This document shows, piece by piece, positions 8,182 to 17,310 of a stretch of DNA of 64,000 bases (within the stretch, counting starts at the first letter, position 1; every line of letters begins with the position of its first letter). Source of the DNA: Rhizobium binae. Lineage in GTDB: Bacteria; Pseudomonadota; Alphaproteobacteria; Rhizobiales; Rhizobiaceae. A model generated the notes under the pieces. It was not told the DNA's origin, did not search any database, and saw only the letters and a program-made list of their open reading frames with translations. The stretch spans positions 248,001 through 312,000 of the forward strand of contig NZ_CP071607.1 in NCBI RefSeq assembly GCF_017357225.1. Reading direction: 5' to 3'. Position numbers and translations under genes: made by a program.

Positions 8182-8397
8182 TCAGCCGAAGCAGGGAATC
8201 GCCGGCAGGTTGGCACGGCTGGCGAGTGCTCCGATCATTTTGCCGACCGGCGTCGGGCGCGGCTCGCGTTTGCCGGCAGCCGACTCCAGGAGTTGCTTGA
8301 AATCTTCAAGCTTCACGCCGTCGGCGCGCAATACCATGGCGATCAGGGGGTCGCGAAGGGCTTCGGATATCGTCAGGTCGTCTCTGGTCTTACTCAT
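8182..8397 (-). CDS. Small hypothetical protein, 71 aa
   Basis: The start at 8397 is chosen for the strong AAAGGAGGACAAGCC directly before the ATG; the open frame extends 35 codons further upstream without such a site. The protein begins MSKTRDDLTISEALRDPLIA, is mostly helical in character, and ends with a short hydrophobic stretch. No family was recognised. It is divergent from a TetR regulator and shares its palindrome-rich intergenic region, so it may be the regulator's target. Confidence 0.65.
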   Translation of the reverse strand: MSKTRDDLTISEALRDPLIAMVLRADGVKLEDFKQLLESAAGKREPRPTPVGKMIGALASRANLPAIPCFG

Positions 8398-8480
8398 GGC
8401 TTGTCCTCCTTTCGTGGGCGGTCGCCCGTGTTCCACTTGCGCCGCCAAGCCCTCGGCATTGACTTTGGCGGTCTGTGGTG

Positions 8481-8517
8481 TTACCGGTAAGTAACAATGC
8501 ATTTGTTACCGATCGGT
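8481..8517. promoter_or_regulatory. Palindrome-rich operator between the 71-aa gene and the TetR gene
   Basis: Three inverted repeats are packed together: TTACCGGTAA (8481-8490), GTAACAA-N5-TTGTTAC (8491-8509) and ACCGATCGGT (8508-8517). Shared TTACCG / GTAAC words suggest tandem sites for one dimeric protein, most simply the TetR product of the adjacent gene. The palindromes are directly visible; the binding protein is inferred. Confidence 0.65.
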
Positions 8518-8524
8518 CACATCG

Positions 8525-9145
8525 ATGTCAAGGACTTCGTCCGCAAAAAAATCAGAAACTTCCAATGAAATCTCCGCAGCCCCAGAAGATCGCATCCCTC
8601 CGCGGGAGCGTATCGTCTCGACCGCCTCGGAGCTTTTCCGCGAGCACGGCATTCGCGGCATCGGCGTCGATGCCATCGCCGATGCCGCGTCGACCAACAA
8701 GATGACGCTTTACCGGCATTTCGGATCGAAGGACGAGCTCGTCTGCGAGACGCTGCGCCGCGCCTCCGAAAAGGCGGATGCCATCTGGCGGGATCTGGAG
8801 GCGGCCCATCCCGGCGATCCGAGCGCCCAGTTGGACGCCTGGGTCGAGATGCGGGCGCAGTGTCTGAACGGCGAGCCCGCCGGCTGCGATCTCGCCAATG
8901 CCGCCATCGAACTCAAGGGCGAGGGCCATCCCGCCCACGAGATGATCGAGCGGCACAAGGCCGAACAGCGCGATCGTCTGGCGGCGCTCTGTTCGGCAGC
9001 CGGTGCGCGCGAACCTCAACTTCTTGCCGATACGCTGACGCTGTTGCTCGAGGGCGCGCGCGTCAGCCGCCAGGCGATGGGTGCCGCCAGCTGTTGCGGG
9101 CATTTCGCCAAGGCCTGCAGGGCGGCGATCGCCTCTTTCACCTGA
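8525..9145 (+). CDS. TetR/AcrR-family transcriptional regulator
   Basis: The 206-residue protein has a TetR helix-turn-helix at about residues 26-72 (ASELFREHGIRGIGVDAIAD, then NKMTLYRHFGSKDEL) and a variable helical ligand domain with several Cys residues (QCLNGEPAGCD, ASCCGHF). No clear ribosome binding site precedes the ATG at 8525, and the operator palindromes end only 8 bases upstream. The transcript may therefore have a very short leader, or the start may be later. It probably represses itself and the divergent 71-aa gene. Confidence 0.85.
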   Translation: MSRTSSAKKSETSNEISAAPEDRIPPRERIVSTASELFREHGIRGIGVDAIADAASTNKMTLYRHFGSKDELVCETLRRASEKADAIWRDLEAAHPGDPSAQLDAWVEMRAQCLNGEPAGCDLANAAIELKGEGHPAHEMIERHKAEQRDRLAALCSAAGAREPQLLADTLTLLLEGARVSRQAMGAASCCGHFAKACRAAIASFT

Positions 9146-9210
9146 GCTCGGGGGAACCTTACCGCCTCCATGCCGTTGTTCAATCACCGGAAGGCGATGT
9201 GGAGGCAGAG

Positions 9211-9405
9211 ATGAACCACGTCTATCTCAAGCGTCTGTATGCGAAACGCGCCGAGCTGGAAGCCAAGCTGGAGCTTCACGATGCGCGCTATTGTTTCGGC
9301 GAGGAAGAGGTCGATGACGGCACCGACAGCGATCTCCGTCAGCGATTGAGAGAGGTCTCCGACGAGATCGCCGCGTTGGAAGCAGGCCGGCTTATAACAG
9401 GATGA
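9211..9405 (+). CDS. Small hypothetical coiled-coil protein, 64 aa
   Basis: An ATG with GGAGG (9201-9205) in front opens a 64-residue frame. It is rich in Glu, Lys, Arg and Leu, with heptad-like segments (YLKRLYAKRAELEAKLEL and LRQRLREVSDEIAALEA) around an acidic linker. It probably forms a short antiparallel coiled coil. The family is unknown; it lies 65 bases after the TetR gene on the same strand and could be co-transcribed. Confidence 0.55.
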   Translation: MNHVYLKRLYAKRAELEAKLELHDARYCFGEEEVDDGTDSDLRQRLREVSDEIAALEAGRLITG

Positions 9406-9496
9406 TTTTAGACCCTGTCGGCCAATCTGAATCCTGTTCTAAACTAGAGAGTTAGAGCCTGATCTGAAAACCGCTCACACTCCTCGCCATCATGCG

Positions 9497-9934
9497 CTAG
9501 TCGCGAGCGCTGAGGATTTTCATCGTCCGTTCGTCGAATTTTCCGTCATAGAAACGCTCGATCGCCCGGTGGAAAGGCGAGCCGTGATTGCTGATCGCGG
9601 CAAACAAGGTCATCGATGAGCGCAGTTTGAGATCGTCCGGCGAGCCGAGGATCTCATGCGCCGATCGACGGTCGACCGATAAGATCGCCTCGACGCAGCG
9701 CAGCAGCCGGCTCGAAAGAATGGGGTGGGCGAGATAGGCGGCGGCTTCCTCGGCCGAACGGATCGCATATTTTTCCGCCATCGCCGACGTGCCGAGACCC
9801 GATATCTGCGGGAAGATGAACCACATCCAGTGAGACGTCTTGCGCCCGGCCTGCAGTTCGGAGAGCGCCTGTTGATAGACGCCGTTCTGGGCTTCGACAA
9901 AGCGGTCGAGGTTAAAGTCGATATCACCGGCCAT
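9497..9934 (-). CDS. DUF1810 domain-containing protein
   Basis: The 145-residue protein matches the DUF1810 family across its length: FVEAQNGVYQQALSEL, GRKTSHWMWFIFPQISGLG, and the C-terminal FYDGKFDERTMKIL. This small alpha-helical family has no agreed function. The start at 9934 follows GGAGAAGGGAACC; an ATG 14 codons earlier lacks such a site. It stands alone. Confidence 0.85.
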   Translation of the reverse strand: MAGDIDFNLDRFVEAQNGVYQQALSELQAGRKTSHWMWFIFPQISGLGTSAMAEKYAIRSAEEAAAYLAHPILSSRLLRCVEAILSVDRRSAHEILGSPDDLKLRSSMTLFAAISNHGSPFHRAIERFYDGKFDERTMKILSARD

Positions 9935-10026
9935 GGTTCGGTTCCCTTCTCCTGCTGTCTTTGCAGCCTGGGCCAAGGGGCTCCATGCCCGGCGAAACCT
10001 TTCTGCCTGGCGAAGTGGCCGGGCTG

Positions 10027-10341
10027 TCAGCAGACCCTTTCAGCGTAGGGGCTGCTGTCGCGGCAATGGCCGTAGGCCGGATGAAGCGGCGCATTGTCGC
10101 CAGCGGAAGCGGCAATAGCCGATGTCGTCATCGGATCGGTATTGCCGGAAGAATATGCGGCAAAACCCGTAAAGCTCAAGACAAGCAATGCGCCGACAAC
10201 GACAATGCGCTCAAAGCCCGACAGCTTCTGGGCGCTGACATGTTCCGCATAATCGCGCTCGCCGGCACCGGCGATTTCGTCCTCTTTCACGTGGACGTTC
10301 ACCATATCCTGGCGACGGCTCAAAGTTTCACAATCTGTCAT
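10027..10341 (-). CDS. Small single-pass membrane protein, hypothetical
   Basis: The 104-residue protein has a charged N-terminus, one hydrophobic segment (about residues 44-62, IVVVGALLVLSFTGFAAYSS) and a low-complexity tail ending in Cys. Topology is most simply N-in. GCAGGAG lies 8 bases before the ATG. No family was recognised. The downstream 235 bases up to the amidase hold no gene. Confidence 0.55.
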   Translation of the reverse strand: MTDCETLSRRQDMVNVHVKEDEIAGAGERDYAEHVSAQKLSGFERIVVVGALLVLSFTGFAAYSSGNTDPMTTSAIAASAGDNAPLHPAYGHCRDSSPYAERVC

Positions 10342-10576
10342 CTTAATTACTCCTGCAACACATCAGGAGCCGCGTCCCGAGAGCAAACCCTCACCCTCGC
10401 GCCGAAGCCTGCCCCAAATGCGAGCATCATGTGTGTCTTCAATCGCGGGAATTGAAGGGGCGATGCGCAAACGCAGTGTTCAAGAAATCGATCTAATGAA
10501 CGCAAAATATCGTGAAGCTCTGGCTCATCGAAACGATACGCGCTAATCCGGAGGGAAAGTTCGTCTGGATGGTCCC

Positions 10577-11947
10577 ATGAGCATATCCTTCGGCGCCATG
10601 TCGGTCGCCCAGCTTTCCGTCCTCATTCAGAGCGGCGCAGCCGATCCGGTCGATGTGGCCGAGGCCGTCTTTGACGCCATCGCGAATAACGCCGACAAGG
10701 CCGTTTTCACCACACTGCTTGAAGAACGGGCGATAGAGGAAGCGCGCGCGTCTTCCGAACGGCTGCGGCAGGGGCGCTCGCTCGGACTGCTGGACGGTAT
10801 TCCGATCGCCTGGAAAGATCTTTTCGACATCGAAGGTGTGACGACGACGGCGGGTTCGCGCATCCTGGCAGGGGATGCGCCGGCCAAGCGGGATGCGGCC
10901 GTCGTCGCTTTGCTGAGGAATGCCGGCATGGTCGCCATCGGCCGCACCAATATGAGCGAGTTCGCCTTCTCCGGCCTCGGTATCAATCCTCATTACGGCA
11001 CGCCGGTCAATCCGCGAAGCTCCGACCGTCCGCGCATCCCCGGCGGCTCCTCCTCGGGCGCCGGCGTCGCCGTCGCCGCTGGACTGGTTCCGGTCGCGAT
11101 GGGCACGGATACCGGTGGGTCGGTGCGCATTCCCGCCGCCTTCAACGGCATCGTCGGCTACAAGGCGACGCGGGGCCGCTATGCGATGGACGGTGTCTAT
11201 CCGCTGGCGAAAAGCCTGGATTCGTTGGGGCCGCTCTGCCGCACCGTCAAGGATGCGGTCTGGATCGATGCGGCGATGCGCGGCCTGACGGCGCCCGAGG
11301 TCGCGGAGCCCTCGTTGCAGGGGCTGGAATTGCTGGTGCCTGAAAACATCGTCTTCGATGGGGCCGAACCGGGTGTTGTCGCGGCGTTCGAAGCGGCCCT
11401 GGAGCGCCTTCAAAAGGTCGGTATGCGGATTTCACGCATCACCATCCCGGCTTTCGACCGGATAATCGATCTGCTGACGAAATACGGCCCCCTGGTGACG
11501 GCGCAAGCCTATGCTCTTCATCAGGAGAGGCTGTCGGGGCCGGAAGCGGACCGCATGGATCATCGTGTCGTCATGCGCACCCGCTTGGGAGCGAGGACGA
11601 CTGCGCCGCATTACATGGCCCTCCTCGAAGCGCGCAGCCGGATGATCGTCGATGTCGACCGCTTCGTCGGCGACCGCCTGATCGCCTTTCCGACGGTCGC
11701 CCACGTGGCTCCGCTGATCGCGCCGCTGGAACAGGATGACGAGCTCTTCTTCGCCACGAACAACAAGACGCTGCGCAACACCATGTTCGGCAACTTCCTC
11801 GACTGGTGCGGTGTCTCCGTGCCCTGCGGCACCGGCGAGGCCGGCATGCCGATCGGCCTGCTGTTGTCGGCAACGGCGCGCCGCGACGAGACGCTGCTTG
11901 GGGCAGCTCTTGCCGCCGAACCGATCATCCGCGGCGATTTCGCCTGA
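10577..11947 (+). CDS. Amidase-signature family hydrolase
   Basis: The 456-residue protein carries the Ser-cisSer-Lys triad of amidase-signature enzymes: Lys in GIPIAWKD (about residue 80), the Ser-rich loop GGSSSGAGVAVAAG (about 157-170) and GTDTGGSVRIPAAFNG (about 176-191) with the nucleophilic Ser. It hydrolyses an amide in the cytosol; indole-acetamide, allophanate and other amides all occur in this family, so the substrate is open. A TIM-barrel isomerase-like gene follows after 66 bases and may belong to the same pathway. No strong ribosome binding site is seen close to the ATG. Confidence 0.85.
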   Translation: MSISFGAMSVAQLSVLIQSGAADPVDVAEAVFDAIANNADKAVFTTLLEERAIEEARASSERLRQGRSLGLLDGIPIAWKDLFDIEGVTTTAGSRILAGDAPAKRDAAVVALLRNAGMVAIGRTNMSEFAFSGLGINPHYGTPVNPRSSDRPRIPGGSSSGAGVAVAAGLVPVAMGTDTGGSVRIPAAFNGIVGYKATRGRYAMDGVYPLAKSLDSLGPLCRTVKDAVWIDAAMRGLTAPEVAEPSLQGLELLVPENIVFDGAEPGVVAAFEAALERLQKVGMRISRITIPAFDRIIDLLTKYGPLVTAQAYALHQERLSGPEADRMDHRVVMRTRLGARTTAPHYMALLEARSRMIVDVDRFVGDRLIAFPTVAHVAPLIAPLEQDDELFFATNNKTLRNTMFGNFLDWCGVSVPCGTGEAGMPIGLLLSATARRDETLLGAALAAEPIIRGDFA

Positions 11948-12013
11948 TCGACAATTGAACCGATGGGCGTTTATTGCCATTGATGGCATCAGGAGATCCT
12001 GGGAGGACGGCAG

Positions 12014-12874
12014 ATGCAGCTTTTGCAAAGCGGACGTTTCGCAGTTTCGACATGGTCGCTGCATCGTTTGCTCGGCGCGGTCCATGCCTATAGCCCCGAC
12101 CCCGACAAAAGCGCGGCGCCGAAGGAGCCCTACGGCCCCGGCAGCGCGGCGCTGATCGACGTGCCGGCGATGCTGGCGGCGCGCGGCATCAACCGGCTGG
12201 AGATCTGTTCTTTCCACCTGCCGAGCCTCGATGCCGGCTATCTCAGCGAACTTCGTGACGCGATGACGGCGTCGAACGTGCTGTTCCAGACCCTGCTCGT
12301 CGAGGACGGCGATCCCAGTCATGCCGGGACGGCCGAGCGCGACGTTGGTTGGATGGCGGAGTGGATCGGCATTGCCGCCGCCCTCGGAGCGCAGAGAATG
12401 CGCATCATCGCCGGCAAGCAGCAGCCGACTGAGGAGAATCTTGGCCGAGCCGCCCGCCACCTGACCTGGCTGGCCGACAAAGCGGAGGGCAGCGGCGTGC
12501 GTGTCGTCGTCGAGAACTGGTTCGACCTCTTACCGTCCCCGGTCGAAATGAACTGGCTGCTCGATCGGCTGGATGGCAAGGTCGGGCTCAATGGCGACCT
12601 CGGCAACTGGTCGGCACCCGAGAAATATGCGGGCCTGGCCGATATCATGCGGCGGGCGGAAATCTGCCACGCCAAGGCCGATTACAATGCCGGCGGCCTC
12701 GATGCAGACGATTACCGCCAGTGCCTGGAGATGTGCGAAAGGGCCGGTTACACCGGTCCCTTCACGCTGATCTATGATTCGCCTTTCTTCGCCGACGAAT
12801 GGGATGGCATCCTGCTGCAAAAGACCTTCATCGAGGATTTTCTCAGCGGGGCGCCGGCGCGCCGGACGGTTTGA
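12014..12874 (+). CDS. Sugar phosphate isomerase/epimerase-like TIM-barrel protein
   Basis: The 286-residue protein has the xylose-isomerase-like barrel pattern: NRLEICSFHLPS (strand with Glu), RVVVENWFDLLPSP (metal-ligand Glu), GLNGDLGNWS (Asp) and EICHAKADYN (His). GGGAGGACGGCAG precedes the ATG. It lies downstream of the amidase and convergent with betC, 15 bases from that stop. The substrate cannot be assigned from sequence. Confidence 0.75.
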   Translation: MQLLQSGRFAVSTWSLHRLLGAVHAYSPDPDKSAAPKEPYGPGSAALIDVPAMLAARGINRLEICSFHLPSLDAGYLSELRDAMTASNVLFQTLLVEDGDPSHAGTAERDVGWMAEWIGIAAALGAQRMRIIAGKQQPTEENLGRAARHLTWLADKAEGSGVRVVVENWFDLLPSPVEMNWLLDRLDGKVGLNGDLGNWSAPEKYAGLADIMRRAEICHAKADYNAGGLDADDYRQCLEMCERAGYTGPFTLIYDSPFFADEWDGILLQKTFIEDFLSGAPARRTV

Positions 12875-12889
12875 ACCAAAGCGTTCCCG

Positions 12890-14404
12890 TTAATCGTGTC
12901 GCGGGAACCGCTGGCTTTCCTCCAGCACGTTCAGATCCATGTGGTTGCGCATATAGCGCTCCGATGCTTTCTGCAGCGGCTGATAATCCCATGGATAATA
13001 GGCGCCGTTGCGCAGCGCCGCGTAGACCACCCAGCGGCGGGCCTGGCTTTCGCGCACGGCCGCGTCGAAATCGGCAAGGTTCCAGCGCCGGCCGGCTTGC
13101 TCGACAAGCCATGCCAGAATGTCGGCATGCGCCGGGTCGGCTGCCAGATTTTCGCGCTCTTGCGGATCGGCCTCGAGATCGAACAGCATCGGCGGGTCCT
13201 TCTCGCAAAGCGAGAGCTTGTAGCGCCCGTCCCTCAAGCAGACGAGCGGCGCCTCGGAGCCTTCCGCGGCATATTCCATCGGTACCGGGCCGCGGCTGCC
13301 GGTGCCCTTCGCAAGGGCCGCGAGATCTTGGCCTTCGGTCCAAGGCTTCAACGACGCGATATCGATGCCGGCGAGACCGGCAAGCGTCGGCGTCACATCA
13401 AGGGTCGAGACGGGCTGCTCGATGCGCTTCGGCGTCCAGCCGGGGGCTGCGATCATCAGCGGCACGCGGGACGATCCTTCGAAGAAGTTCATCTTGAACC
13501 AGAGGCCGCGATCGCCCAGCATGTCGCCATGGTCGGACACGAAGAGGACGATGGTGTTCTCGGCCATGCGGCTGCGTTCCAGGACGTCGAGAAGCTCGCC
13601 GATCTTTTCGTCGATATAGGAGATATTGGCGAAATAGCCGCGTCTTGCCCGCCTGATCTGCTCGTTGCTGATGTCGAACGCATCGTGCTCGCAAGCTTTC
13701 ATCAGACGCTGAGAATGAGGATCCTGCTGCTCGAAAGGGATCGGCGCTATGGCCGGGTCGAGGGCTACACAGTCCTCATAGAGATCCCAGAATTTGCGGC
13801 GCGCGACATAGGGATCGTGCGGATGGGTGAAGCTGACGGTCAGGCACCAGGGCCGCTCATCATGACCGCGCGACAGATCGAAGAGCTTGCGGGTGGCGTG
13901 GTAGGCGACCTCGTCGTCATATTCCATCTGGTTGGTGATCTCGGCAACGCCGGCGCCGGTGACCGAGCCGAGATTGTGATACCACCAGTCGATGCGCTCG
14001 CCGGGCTTGGTATAATCGGGCGTCCAGCCGAAATCGGCGGGGTAAATATCCGTCGTCAGGCGCTCCTCGAAGCCGTGAAGCTGGTCAGGACCGACGAAAT
14101 GCATCTTGCCTGACAGCGCCGTCTGATATCCGGCTGCGCGCAGGTGATGCGCATAGGTCGGGATATCGGAGGCAAATTCTGCCGCATTGTCATAGACGCG
14201 CGTCCGGCTCGGCAATTGTCCGGACATGAAAGAGGCTCGCGCCGGCGCGCAGAGCGGGCTTGCCGTATAGGTATTGGCGAAACGCACGGAGCGGCGGGCC
14301 AATGATTTCAGGTGCGGCGCGTGAAGAAAATCGGCGGGCCCATCGGGAAAGAAGGTTCCGTTCAACTGGTCCACCATCAGAATGAGGATGTTTGGGCGCG
14401 CCAT
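12890..14404 (-). CDS. betC: Choline sulfatase
   Basis: The 504-residue type I sulfatase has the formylglycine signature SPLCAPARASFMSGQLPSR, in which the Cys of C-A-P-A-R is converted to formylglycine. Metal ligands appear in ILMVDQLNG, and SDHGDMLGDRGLWFKMNFFE lies later. The C-terminal region (YPWDYQPLQKASERYMRNHM) is the choline-sulfatase-specific tail. It releases choline and sulfate from choline-O-sulfate, feeding glycine betaine synthesis. The start at 14404 is preferred over one 16 codons earlier because the protein then begins MARPNILILMVDQ as in the family. The divergent LysR gene is the choline-sulfate regulator type; no betA/betB is in the window. Confidence 0.92.
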   Translation of the reverse strand: MARPNILILMVDQLNGTFFPDGPADFLHAPHLKSLARRSVRFANTYTASPLCAPARASFMSGQLPSRTRVYDNAAEFASDIPTYAHHLRAAGYQTALSGKMHFVGPDQLHGFEERLTTDIYPADFGWTPDYTKPGERIDWWYHNLGSVTGAGVAEITNQMEYDDEVAYHATRKLFDLSRGHDERPWCLTVSFTHPHDPYVARRKFWDLYEDCVALDPAIAPIPFEQQDPHSQRLMKACEHDAFDISNEQIRRARRGYFANISYIDEKIGELLDVLERSRMAENTIVLFVSDHGDMLGDRGLWFKMNFFEGSSRVPLMIAAPGWTPKRIEQPVSTLDVTPTLAGLAGIDIASLKPWTEGQDLAALAKGTGSRGPVPMEYAAEGSEAPLVCLRDGRYKLSLCEKDPPMLFDLEADPQERENLAADPAHADILAWLVEQAGRRWNLADFDAAVRESQARRWVVYAALRNGAYYPWDYQPLQKASERYMRNHMDLNVLEESQRFPRHD

Positions 14405-14500
14405 GTCGATTCCCCTATTGCTATTTGAAGATTTTATTGAAACGCCTATCATGAGAGCTGTAAAGACAGCTTCTTTCGATGGCTGCTCAAAGGAATTTTT

Positions 14501-15406
14501 ATGTCAGATCGCCCTCCTGAGCTCGGATGGATGCGCCTGTTCGTCGAGGTTGCGCGGCTCGGGAGCTTTTCGGCGTCGGCAACGCTTCTCGGGCTGACCC
14601 AACCGGCCGTCAGCTACCAGATCCGCCGGCTGGAACAGCAGTTCGGCGTCGGCCTGCTGCGCCGCCAGCATCGTGGCGTCGAATTGACGGCAGAAGGCGA
14701 GCGGCTTCTGGAGGTTGCGGCAAGGGCGGTCGGCGACATCGATGCGCTCGCCCGCAGTTTCCGCGCCGAAGCCCAGAGACCGGTCGTCAGGCTCAGAACC
14801 GACTATGCTTTCTCGGCGCTTTGGCTGATCCCCCGCATGGATGGCTTTCGACGTCTGCATCCGGAAACGGACATACAGATCGTCGCGACGCAGAGGCTTG
14901 CGGCCGGATTTCGCGACGAAGCCGATGTTGCGGTGGTTTTCGGTACGCGCGCCGAGTTCGACGCGGTCGGCACCCTTCTGTTGCCGGAGAGGGTCGTGCC
15001 CGTCTGCACGCGGGGATTCCTCGATCGCAACGGACCCTTCGACGATCCAAGGCAATTGGCTGGCTCAAGGCTGATCCATCTCGACGCGCCGTTGCCATCG
15101 CCCTGGTTCGACTGGCGCACTTATTTTGCCGAATTCTCCATCCTGCGCGACGCCCCTGCCGGCCGCGGTGATATCAGCTTCAACACCTATTCATTGGTCG
15201 TTCAGTCGGCGTTGAGCGAGCAGGGCGTGGCGCTCGGCTGGAAGGGGCTCGTCGACACACTCCTTTCGGCAGGCATGTTGCTGGAAGCCGGGCCGTCACT
15301 GGATGCAGCCGACCGCGGTTACTGGCTGGTACCGCCGCGATCGGCAAGCGCCCAAAGCGAGAAGCTCAGCACGTGGCTGATGAACGAGGCGGGGAAGGTC
15401 GGCTAG
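14501..15406 (+). CDS. LysR-family regulator, choline-sulfate utilisation type
   Basis: The 301-residue LysR protein has its helix-turn-helix at about residues 15-65 (GSFSASATLLGLTQPAVSYQ) and a substrate-binding domain. The length and wording (DIDALARSFRAEAQRPVVRL, LVVQSALSEQGVALGWKGLV) fit the regulator usually paired with betC. It is divergently transcribed from betC across 96 bases, the normal LysR arrangement. AAAGGAATTTTT precedes the ATG. It probably activates betC in response to choline sulfate or a product; the effector is inferred. Confidence 0.87.
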   Translation: MSDRPPELGWMRLFVEVARLGSFSASATLLGLTQPAVSYQIRRLEQQFGVGLLRRQHRGVELTAEGERLLEVAARAVGDIDALARSFRAEAQRPVVRLRTDYAFSALWLIPRMDGFRRLHPETDIQIVATQRLAAGFRDEADVAVVFGTRAEFDAVGTLLLPERVVPVCTRGFLDRNGPFDDPRQLAGSRLIHLDAPLPSPWFDWRTYFAEFSILRDAPAGRGDISFNTYSLVVQSALSEQGVALGWKGLVDTLLSAGMLLEAGPSLDAADRGYWLVPPRSASAQSEKLSTWLMNEAGKVG

Positions 15407-15532
15407 CTCGACCGCGCCGCATGGTGGAAAGGCTCTGACGGCGGTTATCCCAGATAACCACCGCCACATCCGAATGCTCACCAGACGCCTCGCAAGGTAT
15501 GGATATAGTTGAAGCCTTTTCGAATCCGAGTC

Positions 15533-16465
15533 TTAGCCGATTTTTCTCGTCACAAAGAAACTCATCGCAACTTTTTCGTCACCATTTGGCATTGACGTGA
15601 ACGGTGCTCGAAATTCCTTGCGTCCTAGTCCGTCCGTACGGATGTACTGGAGTTCCGCAAGGATTTCGAAGCCGCTCTCCTGCATCAGACTGATGTGATG
15701 GCTGCGCCACTTCCGATTTATCAGGTAGGGTCGTCGTCCACGCATCATCGTCCACGTGGGCGCGCTCAGAACCCAGTGCCCATTCCAGTCGCTTGACAGA
15801 CCGTGAGATTGGAAGTCGATCAGGTGCGTCGCAAACCCTCCTGGCTTCAGCCACCGGGCAATAGCGACATAGGTATCAACGAGGTTGTCCACGTGCTCCA
15901 TGACTGAATGCGTCATCAGCCAGTCAGCCACGCCCGCCTGCAGTACGTTGAAATCGGTCCATGGCGCGACGAACTTTAATCGTTCGCTGCCATTCACGAG
16001 GTCCGCCTTCAGTGCGTCGATTGCCTCCGCACTGAGCCGCTGTTGCACGATCCCATCTATCCGATCCCAGGCGAAGTTTGTCGGTGACGGCGGAAAAAAG
16101 ATGTCACCCGATACGGTGTTATCCCAAAATGCGGCCCGCTCGCCGAAGAGTTCAATCAAACCGTCCAGGACTTCAAGATCGTGCTCGATGCTCCGGTGCT
16201 CTTGCAAATCGAGCCCGATGTACGTGTCGACGCCCGCAAGCAGTGCGGCAAGCCCAACACCAAGCGAACTTCCGGGGCCGACCTCGACCAATACTTCAGG
16301 TCTTTTGCCGTTCAGCCAGGGCGCTAGGTGACCGTAGTGGCGAAAGAAAAGGTCATAACAGTGGCGCGCAGAAGCAGTGCCCCCTTCTACGTGCGTATTT
16401 CGCAGTTGCGGAAGGACAAAGGAACCCAGTCCCTTGGCTAGGGAGCGAAGTGCAACATGGGTCAT
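15533..16465 (-). CDS. SAM-dependent methyltransferase domain protein
   Basis: The 310-residue protein has a Rossmann methyltransferase motif I, VLVEVGPGSSLGVGLAAL (about residue 57 on), a motif II Asp in YIGLDLQEH, and a post-motif WLMTHSVMEHVDNLVDTY typical of class I methyltransferases (MTHSVMEHV resembles the family's SxxxxEHV). The start at 16465 follows AAAGGTGGCGCC. Base composition here and in the following 580 bases is visibly less GC-rich than the neighbours, suggesting acquisition. It may act in surface polysaccharide or lipid modification; that is a guess. Confidence 0.75.
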   Translation of the reverse strand: MTHVALRSLAKGLGSFVLPQLRNTHVEGGTASARHCYDLFFRHYGHLAPWLNGKRPEVLVEVGPGSSLGVGLAALLAGVDTYIGLDLQEHRSIEHDLEVLDGLIELFGERAAFWDNTVSGDIFFPPSPTNFAWDRIDGIVQQRLSAEAIDALKADLVNGSERLKFVAPWTDFNVLQAGVADWLMTHSVMEHVDNLVDTYVAIARWLKPGGFATHLIDFQSHGLSSDWNGHWVLSAPTWTMMRGRRPYLINRKWRSHHISLMQESGFEILAELQYIRTDGLGRKEFRAPFTSMPNGDEKVAMSFFVTRKIG

Positions 16466-17047
16466 GGCGCCACCTTTTTCATCGAAACTCCAGCACGGCA
16501 ATGTCCGGCGTGCTCTACCCAACAGAATTCGCGTGCAACATCATCAGAGACCAAAGAAAAGCCAAGCAATATGGTTCGGCCTTGGACTCGTTGGTTGCCA
16601 TTGTACGCGGCTCATAGTGATTGATATTTTCATGAAGCTAAAGTCATTCATTGGGTGTACGGCAATAATCACTATGACCATGGCTGGATTGCTGCAGCGC
16701 ATGAGGGGCTGCCTCAAAAAGAATCGAGTGATGTCAGAGAGTTGTGGTTACTTCGGATTTGCAAGGTTCGATGAAGTTCTTCCTCCCGTACTGGATCGTG
16801 GCTTGCGAGCGATCTATGCAACATGAGTAACGGAGAGGGCATTCGATAAGGGAGCGGGTGTATTTCGTTCTCCTGGTCTATACGGGGATTTCAAAAGCGC
16901 CACATGGATGCCCGCGGATCTGGGTGGCCAGCAGCAGCCTTGCGGCTCACCACGCCTCAACGACGACGTTTGTGCCCAGGAGAAGCCTTGTCATCGGCGA
17001 TGACGATCGACATTGTGGGATCGAATCCATCGCGAAGGGGCTGAAGC
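16466..17047. other. 582-base region without an intact gene
   Basis: No complete gene with a ribosome binding site was found. A plus-strand fragment (16625-16774, about 49 codons ending KVR-stop, containing VIHWVYGNNHYDHGW) reads like the tail of a protein but has no start and directly follows a stop. It could be a gene remnant. Composition is AT-richer than the surroundings. Confidence 0.45.
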
Positions 17048-17248
17048 GTGCGAACCATCGGATATGTCATCGGACTGCTCATGGTCGTGTTCGGCCTGAT
17101 CTGGATCGGGCAGGGAAGCGGCTATTTTCCTTATCCGGCATCGAGTTTCATGATTGCCCAAAAGATCTGGATGTTCTGGGGCGCCGTTCTGGCGGCGGCG
17201 GGCATCGTCGTGACGATCATCATCTCGCGGCTTCGCCGGAGAGGATGA
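17048..17248 (+). CDS. Small two-helix membrane protein, 66 aa
   Basis: A GTG start at 17048, preceded by AAGGGGCTGAAGC, opens 66 codons. Two hydrophobic segments (about residues 4-22, IGYVIGLLMVVFGLIWIG, and about 40-60, MFWGAVLAAAGIVVTIIIS) are followed by a basic tail SRLRRRG, consistent with a hairpin membrane protein with both ends inside. No family was recognised. It lies 62 bases upstream of the aldolase gene on the same strand. Confidence 0.65.
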   Translation: MRTIGYVIGLLMVVFGLIWIGQGSGYFPYPASSFMIAQKIWMFWGAVLAAAGIVVTIIISRLRRRG

Positions 17249-17310
17249 ATTGCTGCCGCCGTTTGGCGGCAATCCGGCCGCTGGCGGCCTATCGAAATGA
17301 GGAGAATGGC

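Noticed and set aside
16632-16826. Plus-strand frame beginning MKLKSFIGC
   Set aside because: No ribosome binding site. A different frame over the same bases (16625-16774) looks more protein-like, and neither is convincing as an intact gene.
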